Shown here: piece after piece, positions 52,626-63,128 of the stretch
Layout: every line of letters starts with the position of its first letter
How positions within the stretch are numbered: position 1 is the stretch's first letter
Made by a program: the position numbers and the translations under genes
Source of the DNA: Pictodentalium vernedei
Lineage: Eukaryota; Mollusca; Scaphopoda; Dentaliida; Dentaliidae
Reading direction: 5' to 3'
Length of the DNA stretch: 64,000 bases
Assembly: GCA_031216915.1 (NCBI GenBank)
Contig: CM062289.1
Coordinates: 63,495,741-63,559,740 of the forward strand
The notes under the pieces: generated by a model
The model's database searches: none
Told to the model about the DNA's origin: nothing
The model's input: only the letters and a program-made list of their open reading frames with translations

Positions 52626-54294
52626 CTATCAACTGGGATGTCCACGTTGATGGGGACTGCGCTCAGCTCACTATTAAAACACAAAAGAACTCTTCTCACG
52701 TAGTGGTAGCACCTTTGGCGGAGTTTTCCTGCACTTGTCCACACCTGAAGAAGGGACAGAACACCGATAGAAGAGTGGAAAACCTGAAAAGTTACCGAAA
52801 ACCAAGAAAAAAGAAATACCATCAGCCAATCAAATTTTGTTTCAAAAGAACGAAAGCAATGACAAAAATATTTATAAAGAGGAAACAAACTATATCAATG
52901 CAGGGTTCAGTACTTTACAGCGGACGTAGGTGCTATTTTAGTAACAAATCTGAATGGCTGGTTTCGACGGGCATATCGAGTCCCGGATGTTCGATGGCCC
53001 CATGTAAAAATGTTCGCATGAAAATGATAAGTAAGGAATATAACATCGCAAAATACACAAATTTCTAACACCCAACTATTATTCTCCTTGGGGATGAGAA
53101 CAAAAGCAGATTAGGTAAATTGTCAAATTTTGATTCATAAAACGGAAACGAAAAACGAAGCCGCTTTCAATGCCGATCAGCAGTTCAGTACACGTGTGTG
53201 CAATGTTGATAAATAACGCCGATTTGTAGGGACATATGGAGTCCCGGATGTAAGATGGCGCTATGTAAAAATGGTCTATTCGTAACCACCCACTGCACCG
53301 AAAATATACAAAAAAGTATTAGAAGAAGGCAGAGACAAACAGCCTGAAGCTTTCAAAATTCGCGACCAGAAATTCCATCAATACTTTAATGAGCCACTCT
53401 AAGACTTCGGACACTTCCTCCCTCCATTGCCACGCCCCGACATGACAGGGAAAAGTAGATAGTTAAAGAGGGTCGATAGGGTTCGTCCCACGGCGTAACT
53501 ACGCGCCTTCGGTGCACAAAAAGCCATATATTTTGGATTTGTTGTTTGTGATGATTGAAATATCTTGGTATTTGTAGACACATTTAATCAACTAGTTTAT
53601 GAAAATATATCAGTAAGCTACTCATTACTTCAAAAAGAATATTTTTTATGTAAATATGTGAATCATTTTAGCTCTTTACTTCGATTTGTCAACGGAATCA
53701 CATTTATAAACGTTTCATAATGGCAGAACACGCATTCCTTTTCCATGTGGAGGGTGTGGTGAAAACAGGGAAGGAATAAGAGATATTGCTTGTGACGCCT
53801 GAAGATAACAGATTTTAATATTAAATGTTTATAAAAAAAATAAGAAACATTTTTTGTTAAAAGTAAAAGAAAAAGAAAACACGTAGCCTAAAGAGACTGA
53901 GAACGGCCCAAAGAGGCCGAGAAAAAAGTTAGTAGCGAAATACACTGTAGTGTTGATAAGTTATAAACCATTTATTTAGCGTCACACTCTAAATCTTCAA
54001 AATCTTTTTCTTGAAGCCACGATAAAGGATGAGTGGAGTTTTTATAGTTATTCACACCTAATAACAATAGGCAAATTTACTTAATTGACTCACCACAGAA
54101 AAGGGTTTCCCAACAATCTCTGTGTCTTTCTACCCGGTAGAAAATGAGACCGCAAATGTTATTTTCTATCAGACTTGCACATAAAATAACAGGGGTTAAA
54201 ATCAAGATATTACAACCATCTTTGGAATAAATCTTAGATATCATAAAGCGTATACTTTCGCGTATATTTGGTGTTTCTAGGATTAGTAGTTTAC
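52626..54294. other. Non-coding spacer with short local repeats
   Basis: GAGTCCCGGATGTTCGATGG and GAGTCCCGGATGTAAGATGG (about 52979 and 53240) are a diverged pair, each followed by ATGTAAAAATG. A 121-codon frame at 52703-53068 shows no domain. GGGTCGATAGGGTTCGTCCC at 53472 resembles the LTR text at 57628. Confidence 0.35.
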
Positions 54295-54299
54295 TTACG

Positions 54300-54475
54300 G
54301 TCTTTTTGTCCTTGTTTGCGAAAATTGAGACCGCAAATCGAACATCGCGCTGTACATTAAAGTGGAAATTTAGGGTTTAAAATTAAAATATCAATATCAA
54401 AGTTCGCCTATGTATTAAATATACCCCAACTCACCAGACAACATCCATTTGGTGTTTTTTAGGACTGTAACGGAT
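54300..54475 (+). repeat. Dispersed repeat R2
   Basis: TTTGTCCTTGTTTGCGAAAA, TTGAGACCGCAAATCG, ACATTAAAGTGGAAATTTAG. Related to 60826-60990. Confidence 0.65.
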
Positions 54476-54655
54476 TTGGAAACAGCAGTTGAAAAATAAT
54501 CTACAATAGAAGTTCTAAATTATTCTGTTGTAATTCGTCTGCTCAAAGCAGAGGTTTAATTCTATTTTTGTTGGCTTCAAGTCATTTCCATGTTCGAAAT
54601 GAATCAATGTATCTTATTGGTTCCCGCCGTAGAGCATTGTGCTGTTGTTTCATTC

Positions 54656-55076
54656 GTCGAGGTGAAAACGAGGGATCAATCAGATTCCAGTAGTCAAAAT
54701 CCTTCCTCGCGAAATTATCCTATATGAGAGCGGTCTCGCCCATAATTCGTCGTCCACTTTATGTTTGGGTAAAGCTTTGATCTAGCTGTCCAGACGTAAA
54801 CCCATATACTAGCTCAGTATGGGGACACTTTGTAACCTGTAAAAAGGTTAACCGTAATGGATACCGTCATTTTCGAACCCATTCAACTCGGCCCTGGTGA
54901 GAATCGACGTTTCTCACACTGATTCACTCCAGGTCCGAGTTCGGTGGGAACCATTCCAGTTAATAGACTGGCTGGGTGCAAGTTAAACCCTCTTTTTGTT
55001 TAAAAGTGTAGTGGACCCGTGGTTTTTTACCCATCATTCATAATCATGTCCATTTCATATCATACTATTTTTTGGC
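54656..55076 (+). repeat. LTR-like repeat, copy 1 (3'-truncated)
   Basis: CGTCGAGGTGAAAACGAGGG, CAGATTCCAGTAGTCAAAAT and GAAATTATCCTATATGAGAG (TATA-like in copy 3), then CGTCCACTTTATGTTTGGGT, CAACTCGGCCCTGGTGAGAA, GTTAATAGACTGGCTGGGTG and CATCATTCATAATCATGTCC. It stops at TTTTTTGGCT, where the Jockey-like LINE begins, before the AATAAA present in copies 2 and 3. Confidence 0.65.
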
Positions 55077-55083
55077 TCCCAAA

Positions 55084-56342
55084 TCGAAAAATCAAACAAA
55101 CTGTTCAACGCATGCCTCACCCATGGCTACTTTCCCAAATGTTGGAAAAAAGCCATCGGTGTCATGATACCAAAACCTGACAAGGACCCCTCCGATCCAA
55201 CCAGCTACCACCCAATCAGCCTCCTCAGCTGCATTGGTAAGACATTCGAACGAATCCTTACCAATCGGTTCAGGGGGCACCTTGAAGACATCGATTTTTT
55301 CAATAAATGGCAAAGAGCCTATAGAAACCGTAAAGAAGGCATCGAACATGTCTACCGACTGGTCACCCAAATGAAAACTGCTATCAACAATCAGCAAATA
55401 GGCGCGGCAGTCCTGTTAGACGTCGAAAAAGCATTTGACTCCGTTTGGCACAATGGAATGCACTACAAATTATCAAAATGAAACTCCCCAAGAAATTGCT
55501 CAGATTACTATCCTCTTTCTTAAATGATCGCGAAATTAAAGTCAGAGGGAACAATGAAATGTCTGACAGTGTCCCCCTTGAAGCAGGCACCCCCAAGGAT
55601 CCATCCTCATCCCCCTCCTTTAATCTCCTATGTAAATGACCTTAACTTCTCCGAGGATCGTGTTCAAGTCTCCCAACTCGCGGATGATAAGGACTTCTGG
55701 TACTCTAACAATACGGCCAATCTGCTCCAAAAACCCCTGCAACGCGCTCTCGATGACCTAGAACAATGGGGTGCCAAATGGAGAATTAAGCTAAACGCCA
55801 ATAAAACCCAACGAATCACCTTTACCTGCAAGAAAAATAAACGTGATTTTGACCTAAAGCTTATGGATAACACCCTCCCAGAATGCAAAGAAGCGAAATT
55901 CCTGGGCATCACCATTGATCAAAAATTGTCCTTTAACAAACACACCGACGACATGGCGAAAAAAGCCACCAAACGCATTAACTTATTGAAAATGCTAAAG
56001 GGAACTTCATGGGGAGCCAACTAGTCCACCCTACTCAAACTATACAAAGCCTTTGTGCGCCCAGTACTCGAATACGATGCAATCATACTAACTGACCTCA
56101 ATCAAACTAATATGGGAAAACTCCAGAAGGTCCAAAATCACGCGCTTAGAGTTGCCATCCGCGCCCCATGGGACACACCCATCAAAACACTCCACGACAG
56201 GGCCGATATCCCCACCATTAAAGACCGCCTAGCCACCCTGGCCGCGAAAAACCATGGCCGGTTAGCCGACAGCGAACTAATCTCCGAACTTGGAGCCATT
56301 TGCGAAAGCCGACAAAAGCCCAAAAATTGCATTCAAAATTAA
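55084..56342 (+). pseudogene. Jockey-like reverse transcriptase pseudogene
   Basis: Readable blocks in order: NACLTHGYFPKCWKKAIGVM, MIPKPDKDPSDPTSYHPISL with LSCIGKTFERIL (RT motif 1-2, jockey-type PxKD..SYRPISLL), AAVLLDVEKAFDSVWHNGMH (motif A, catalytic Asp kept), LLRLLSSFLNDREIKVRG, LEAGTPKDPSSSPS (motif B, broken by a frameshift near 55597), QLADDKDFWYSNN (motif C, Asp pair kept), TFTCKKNKRDFDLKL, KFLGITIDQKLSFNKHTDDM, then after a stop at 56022 LYKAFVRPVLEYDAIILTDL and LQKVQNHALRVAIRAPWDTP. Three or more lesions make it non-functional. The N-terminal endonuclease is absent. Confidence 0.88.
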
Positions 56343-56615
56343 GACCGCTCGAAAAAACTAGGGAATGAGAAGGTGAACTAACAGGCAGAGCAACAGCTTA
56401 ACTGTGGCCTTCTACCACAAAGGGCTGCCTTCACCGACTCAACTAAAACTACTTCAGGATTAAATATTGTAAAAAAACAAAATAAATAGGGAACGAGAAG
56501 GTGAATAAACAGGCAGAAAAACAGCTTAACTGTGGCCTTCTACCAGAAAGGGCTGCCTTCACCGACTCATCTAAAATTACATCACGATTGGATACTGTAC
56601 ATCTCACATCCGGCA

Positions 56616-56712
56616 GGGGGGGGGGGGGGGGGGGTCGGCCCACACAGGACGCTCGCGATACCAGGCGCGAGCGTTTTGTGTTGGCTGCCCCCCCCCCCCC
56701 CCCCCCCCCCCG
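56616..56712. repeat. Opposed G-run and C-run around a small palindrome
   Basis: Roughly 20 G at 56616-56634 and ~26 C at 56688-56712 flank CGCTCGCGATACCAGGCGCGAGCG, which pairs with itself. The strand can fold into one long G:C hairpin, and each run alone could form a quadruplex. Run lengths in the assembly are uncertain. Confidence 0.7.
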
Positions 56713-57025
56713 GCTGGGGGTGGGATTTGCAGTGTTTAATTGTGATCCAAAATAAACTCAAACTAATCTAAATACAGTAGAAACCAGCGAAGGGCATAAC
56801 AGAAACACCATCGGGTGCGGTTTAGTGTCTAAACCTGTTACCTTCCCGCTACAAACTCACTATCACCCTAAGAAGGTGATCTAATTGGCAGATTAACAGC
56901 TTAACTGTGGCCTCCTTCCAGAAAGGGCTGCCTTCTCAGACGCACCTAAAGATTAGATCACAAAATTAAAACAAAGTGTGCCACTTTTATCTTTTTACTT
57001 TTACATATTCCAATGAAAACTAATT

Positions 57026-57137
57026 CTGCCTTCTTCTTTTAAGCAGGTACACAGAAGATGCTTTTTGACCAGCACCCCAATAACCGCTATGGACAGTCTA
57101 ACCGTTATGGAAACGGTAACCCCCATGGTTCCTGAAC
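57026..57137 (+). other. Possible terminal exon, N/G/Y-rich
   Basis: TCTGCCTTCTTCTTTTAAGCAG is a textbook pyrimidine tract plus AG acceptor. Next comes an open frame with MLFDQHPNNRYGQSNRYG and a stop at 57134. The composition resembles an RNA-binding or gag-like C terminus. It lies ~50 bp before the purine tract and LTR start, so it could be the 3' end of a retroelement ORF. Low certainty. Confidence 0.3.
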
Positions 57138-57186
57138 ATCCTCCACTCCATCCCTAAAAGTGGTCGACCACTTTAAGGGGGGCGAG

Positions 57187-58250
57187 TGTTGGTCCTGCGT
57201 CCCGCCTCTGCTCCTTTTTGTAAGCGCATTGCGCATCTTTTTGCCCCAACCCATTAGGATTACAATGCAGGCCTGCCCCCGAACCAGGGAAGTTCGGGTC
57301 TTCTTCTTGGTGGCCCCGTTGTTGTTTCCTTCAAAGACATCCTATCAGAGACAGCCTGAGGCAGATTATACTTGCCAGTGATGGCCTTCACTCAATATCA
57401 TCTTCGAAGTGGCAGACTATACTTGCCCGAAAATCCAGATCGACTGCACCCTCGGGGAGAGGTAGTACCTTTGTGAGAGGACCCAACCTCTCACACTGGT
57501 CCTCACCCGAGGGTTCAACCGATATCAGTCAAAGAGACCATCACGCCGCAACCGGTGGCACCTGCCGAGTACCTGAACCTGTTCCTCCTTCAACACGAGT
57601 AGACATGTGGAAATTGGTCATTTACAGTCAATGAGGGTCGAAAGGGGCTTGTTCCCCATACCGTCCCTGCGCGCCTTCGGCGCGTTAAACCATTCCATTC
57701 GGCAATTCGTCTTCCACTTTATGTTTGGGTAAAGTTTTGATATAGCTGTCCAGACATAAACCCATATACTAGCTCAGTATGGGGACACTTTGTAACCTGT
57801 GAAAAGGTTAACCGTAATGTGTACCGTCATTTTCGGGCCCATTCAACTCGGCCCTGGTGAGAATCAACGTTTCTGACACTGATTCTCTCCAGGTCCGAGT
57901 TCGGTGGGAACCATTCCAGTTAATAGACTGGCTGGGTGCAACTTAAACCCTCTTTTTGGTAAAAAGTGTAGTGGACCCGTGGTTTTTTATTTTTACCCAT
58001 CATTCATAATCATGTCCATTTCATATCATACTATTTTTTGGCTTCTTAATAAACCACGTATAAACTGTTTTTCTATTTTATTGTGAATTCATCCAGACCA
58101 CAACACATACCTTAATGGTTATTCGACCTCTAGAGTTGAGTTATATTTTATCCATGGTTTGACCCAGATCCTCACGAATCTGAAGAATAACAGGGAGATT
58201 TCGGCCAGGGTTCTAGCCCCTGGGGAGTCGTTCACCCTACCCCTGTTACA
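57187..58250 (+). mobile_element. LTR-like repeat, copy 2 (full)
   Basis: Starts TGTTGGTCC right after a polypurine tract (AAGGGGGGCGAG, 57175-57186) and ends CCCCTGTTACA, so it has TG...CA ends. It contains the same ~370-bp text as copies 1 and 3 and AATAAA (58045 region) before the last ~200 bp. It is followed by AATTGGCGAGGCTACCAGGA, a text like the primer-binding region of Ty3/gypsy elements (TGGCGACGAGG type). No gag-pol frame lies on either side. The ~530 bp at its left are not shared with copies 1 and 3. Confidence 0.5.
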
Positions 58251-60158
58251 AATTGGCGAGGCTACCAGGATCTGGTTATTCCAGCTATTTACATTATGGG
58301 TAATTGCTCTCGATAAGGTCTGCGTTCTTTGAACGATCAAGATGAATTTAATTCATGGGGAAATTAGAGCTCGATTGTTGGTATGCATAATTTCAGTAGC
58401 TATTGTTGTATTATTTCAAATGCAAGGGCTTCTCCCCAATTAAATGCAATTTTAAACCTTTGGAATCCTACTTAGTGGTTTTAAGTGGCACAATGAGCCC
58501 AAGTATATCACTGCTGGTGAAGTGGAAGCTCATAAGCTTGGTGTAATTAAAGTTTGGTAGACAAAGTCATTCTATGAGTGAGTTGAAGTGTAAGATTATA
58601 GACTGTTCATTCTGTTGTCTATTTTACTCTGCACCAACCCCCAAGATGTCACTAAACTGGGATTAACAGGGGCCGAAATACGCCCCCCCCCCCACAATAC
58701 ATATTTTGTATTCTCGTCGGTGATCTGAGTAATTTGAACCAGAGAGTTTGAGATGGTCTGAGCTGATCAGTCAATTCATCTCGATCACTTGTGGCACGAA
58801 TGTGAAAAATACCTGATAAAGGCTTTTTAGCATCTTGTTATAGATTGATTTATTTTGAGACTGGCAAAGGTGTTGAAGGTTACATGTTCAGCCATATTAG
58901 TTGACATTTGAAGCGCCAATGTAGCTCAAGAAGCTTATTCGTAAAAGCTGTGAGTCGTATTGGTCGTAAAAAATGTTTGAAGTTGAATTACAATTTTTCT
59001 GAAATATTTTCACTCTCCGGATTCATTATGAAAATGACTCATATTGTGAATCAATTTATGGGGCATTTGAGGCAACTCATCTATGGGTAAATAGGAAGTG
59101 TAGTCGAGTTATATGCCCTTTAGTACAAAGTAACTTTGAGGTTTTGTGGACTTTAACCCCACAATTTTCTTTTCAACTTCTGGAAATGTTTAAGGTCAAC
59201 ATTAAACCTAATAAACAGGGCCAAGTTAGAGGTTCGATAAGATATTGACTATTAAGTAAACTTGATTCAAGGAAGAATATTTTAGTAAATCGATACTAAA
59301 AGCTAAAATGCTAGACGATTGCATTGCTCATTAGTTTGGATGTATTTTGTGTTACCGTAGGTAACACTCGGTAGTGACCAGAAAAGGATGTTTTTCCTAG
59401 GAAACGAAATAAGACCTCGTAGTCTGCTTATTTAAAGTAGGTAGTACACAGTGTGTTGGCGTGTCAATTTTCTATTGGCAATAGGCATTGACGTATGTGG
59501 AACCTTTTCTATTAAACAGCAATCGCGACGTGTAGGAGTTTGTAAATATTTGTATATTTCTCTTGTAATTTATGCTCCCGACGTCTTGGGTTCTGATCAT
59601 AATAGGTGGTTTGTCTTCAGTAGTCTGGATGCTGTTTTAATACTACGTATATAATATTTGTGGATGTCATTGCAATACATCATTTAGCTCTGGCGAAAAC
59701 TGAAGCTGTTACTGATATGTCAAATTGAACTAACCTTAGAGGTGTACATTTGGAGTGTCTTATATAGGGCAAGTAATTTATAGTAGAGGAAATATTGCAA
59801 TCCTGAAGCTTGTTGTTTTGTGGGGAGTGGCCAATCTCTCGTTTGTTTACTAATAATGTAAAAACCTTTCTTGAATGCTAGGGTAAAATAGTTGGTTGTT
59901 GGGAATAATGTTCTCCGTGCATAGCCCAAAATATAATTTACAAATTGACCATAAATTTAAAATGGGGCACAGTTGTGAGCAATCTATATATATATCAAAA
60001 GGCCGAATACAGCTGCTTATTCTGCTCGAATATTGATATGTCCCATTGATAGTAATATATGGTTGATAGTGGAAGAGCTGGGGAGCTATCATATGTGTGC
60101 TATCACATGTGTTAGATTAGTGGAAACCACGTGGCCTTGTTGACCTTTAGAATGTTCC
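58251..60158. other. Non-coding stretch between LTR-like copies
   Basis: No gag, protease, RT or integrase motif. A C-run lies at 58683-58693. If copies 2 and 3 belong to one element, its interior has been lost or replaced. Confidence 0.4.
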
Positions 60159-60803
60159 GTCGAGGTGAAAGCGAAGGATCAATCAGATTCCAGTAGTCAA
60201 AATCTTTCCCCACGAAATTATCCTATATAAGAGCTGTCTTGCTCATAATTCGTCGTCCACTTTATGTTTGGGTAAAGCTTTGATCTACCTGTCCAGATAT
60301 AAACCCATATACTAGCTCAGTATGGGGACACTTTGTAACCTGTAAAAAGGTTAACCGTAATACATACCGTCATTTTTCGAACCAATTCAACTCGGCCCTG
60401 GTGAGAATCAACGTTTCTGACACTGATTCTCTCCAGGTCCGAATTCGGTGGAAACCATTCCAGTTAATAGACTGGCTGGGTGCAACTTAAACCCTCTTTT
60501 TGGTAAAAAGTGTAGTGGACCCGTGGTTTTTACCCATCATTCATAATCATGTCCATTTCATATCATACTATTTTTTGGCTTCTTAATAAACCACGTATAA
60601 ACTGTTTTTCTATTTTATTGTGAATTCATCCAGACCACAGCACATAACTTAAGGGTTATTTCACCTCTAGAGTTGAGTTATATTTTAATAATTTTATCCA
60701 TGGTTTACTAGTTGACCCAGATCCTCACAAATCTGAAGAACAACAGGGAGATTTCGGCCAGGGTTCTAGCCCCAGGGGAGTCGTTCACCCCACCCCTGTT
60801 ACA
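60159..60803 (+). repeat. LTR-like repeat, copy 3
   Basis: CGTCGAGGTGAAAGCGAAGG, a TATA box in CCTATATAAGAGCTGTC (60221-60237), the shared body, AATAAA in CTTCTTAATAAACCACG (60579-60595), and the end CCCCTGTTACA. A promoter and a polyadenylation signal in one repeat is the arrangement of an LTR. Probably a solo LTR or 3' LTR. Confidence 0.55.
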
Positions 60804-60825
60804 AGGACAAATAGTTTACTTGCTG

Positions 60826-60990
60826 TCACTTTGTCCCCAGATGCGAAAAAGTGAGACCGCAAGCCATTTATCGATGTACATTAAAAGTGAAATTTGAGGG
60901 GTTAAGTTAAAATTTCGGTATCAACCTTCTGATATATATTGGTTACACTCCATATAACCAGACAGCGTTCATTGGGGGCTCCAGCCTATA
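60826..60990 (+). repeat. Dispersed repeat R2
   Basis: ACTTTGTCCCCAGATGCGAA, AGTGAGACCGCAAG and ACATTAAAAGTGAAATTTGA match 54300-54475. It lies directly downstream of LTR-like copy 3. Confidence 0.6.
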
Positions 60991-61202
60991 TACTTTGCCT
61001 GCGGTCTCTTGTGGTCTCATTTGCTATTCTTGGTCTCATTTTAGTACGACCGTATTAAAGCGGGGCTTTTGTGGTTATGAAAGCCTAAAAAACACTGACA
61101 ACAATGCTGACCTCTCGCTCTCTGTACAACACACCAAGTTGTTTTAAAAACAATTACCTATACATCCATAAAATACCATAATATCATCTTTTGAAAAAAA
61201 TG

Positions 61203-62491
61203 GGTTCGACGATTTACCCCATAGAACCCCATAGGTACCCCCATAGAACCCCATAGATACCCCATAGAACGCCATAGAGCATATGCCAGGTACCCCATAG
61301 ATAGAACATCATGAGGGGGTCTCCCATAGATACCCCATAGAACATCATGGAGTGATAAACAAACATTATCGCACCCTTCAAGTGTCAGTTACTCATTTGT
61401 TGACGGAAGTTACTTCACTTGGTCGAGTTCTTGGAACCAAATGCGTCTGACTCTTGGATAATGAAAATTAATCGCCAAAAATCCAATATATAAAATCATT
61501 ATCAAATATTACACTTATAATCATATTAGAAATATTTTATGATTATAAGTGTAATATTTGATAGTGGTCTTATATATTGGATTTTGTGCGATTATTTTTT
61601 ATTAACTAAGAGTCAGACGCCTGTGGTTAAACAGAGTGGCAAAATAAAACGGAGCGTGAACAAATAACAAAAACATGTTTATGGTGTTAAAAGTGACCTT
61701 ACACACTAAAAACTAAAGTGTTAAAGCTGACACTTTCAAGGTGTTAAACCCACTCTTACTCTTAGGGTTTGATTTTAACACTCGAAGTGCAATGCTTTAA
61801 GCACTTAGACATTACAATCGTCAGACATCTGAAACTTGAATGGATGGCACTTCCCATGTGCCTAGCATTGGTGGTTCTTCCAGAATCGTCCATAATTTTT
61901 AATGGTAGTCCGACGATTTTCTTTAATTGCCTAACAGCAGGATTCTCTTAAATGTGGGCCTTTCACTATAAGGCAAATTTTGACGTGCAGAGAAGGGCCA
62001 GCGCATAAGAGAATCCAGCCTTAAGGCAATTAGCCTGAATTGGGGGAAGTCGGCGGGCTTGTGTGCGTTCACAGAACGCAATCTCGATGTTTTGCCAGCG
62101 CACGAAGTTGTAAGCCCTAATCGCAGGGCCCTATAATTGTTTCGAGTGTTTTTTTTCTTTTTGAAAAGAAAGGAAGAATGAAATATACGTAAATTACAGT
62201 TACCTAAATCAGACAGATCATGTCTTCTAAAGATTTCAGATGATAACATGTGCTCATTTTCCGAACCAAAACGGCTGCCAGTGGATATTATCTCAAAATG
62301 ATAAGGAGGAATAAACCTCTTTTCCCTATGGGCGGTAATTTTCAAATGGCCGAAAAGCATGCAACATGGAGAGGGGTTAACGTATTGGGTAAAAGGGAGT
62401 TAGGTCCGGTACTCTTCTATGGGGTATCTGTGGGATACATGTCATGCTCTATAGGGTATCTATGGGGTTCTATGGGGTAAATCGTCGAACC
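61203..62491. mobile_element. TIR element with repeat-built ends (Mutator-like?)
   Basis: GGTTCGACGATTTACCCCAT / ATGGGGTAAATCGTCGAACC at the ends, followed on both sides by repeats of CCCCATAGAACCCCATAG in inverted orientation (arms ~85 bp or more). GAAAAAAAT flanks both sides (about 9 bp), which would suit a Mutator-type target duplication. It contains the hairpin 61443-61620 and CTTAAGGCAATTAGCCTGAA-type palindromes. No transposase. Confidence 0.68.
61443..61620. repeat. Long hairpin, ~80-bp arms
   Basis: GCGTCTGACTCTT pairs with AAGAGTCAGACGC, ATCCAATATATAA with TTATATATTGGAT, and CAAATATTACACTTATAATC with GATTATAAGTGTAATATTTG around 61533. Confidence 0.88.
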
Positions 62492-63128
62492 GAAAAAAAT
62501 AAGCTGGAAAATATATATGGTACAACATCAAATTTCAATTTAAATTTCGAATTTTCACTACTACCGTTTGGCCTTGCACTGAATGACCACGACACTTTTT
62601 TTTTCATGCCTCATGTTTTTGAGAGATTCTCAGACATTCCGGCACAAAATTACAAACAAATATTAATCCTTTCCTAAGTGGACAAATCAAAATTTAATGA
62701 TTAATGGTTTCAAAAGCCAAAATACATTGAACCAATCGGCTGATCTTTCCTATTTAATCCTACTCACAAAGTTAAGTCTTAAAAGCACTGAGTCACGTGT
62801 TCAAATATTTAGGCTCACAAACCCATGTAGCGTGTGATGGACAACACCACAAGCCTACCCCTCAACTTTTCCTCCTCCGCTGTCTCCTGCCATTGTTGTG
62901 AGCTGCGGAAAACTTCAAATTCAAACGTCAAGTAGGGTCGAAAGAGATTTGCCATAAACAGTTCATGTGCGCCATCTGCACGCGAAACCATTTATGTGCC
63001 CTAGCACATAAGCAAATGCTTTATGTGCCGATATGTGCTTATGTGAAAAGGCACAATGTGACACAATGTGCCCTATCACATAGGCACATACGACCAAAAT
63101 GGGATTCCATAGCCACAGGTGTTTTCCA
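62492..63128. other. Non-coding spacer
   Basis: Between 62990 and 63090, GCACATAAG, ATGTGCC and CACATAGGCACATA recur in both orientations (a small degenerate palindromic array). No gene. Confidence 0.4.

Larger units (their letters stand above)
55077..56985 (+). mobile_element. Jockey-like LINE fragment with tandem 3' tail
   Basis: 5'-truncated. The RT region runs to 56342. The 3' end holds three copies of a ~90-bp unit (AACAGCTTAACTGTGGCCTT, AGAAAGGGCTGCCTTCACCG) at 56361, 56488 and 56866, separated by homopolymer tracts. Confidence 0.75.

Noticed and set aside
52703..53068. 121-codon plus-strand frame
   Set aside because: Lys/Arg-rich but no domain, and no splice or promoter support. Likely chance.
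61923..62360. 145-codon minus-strand frame
   Set aside because: It lies wholly inside the TIR element 61203-62491, crosses palindromes, and has no transposase signature.
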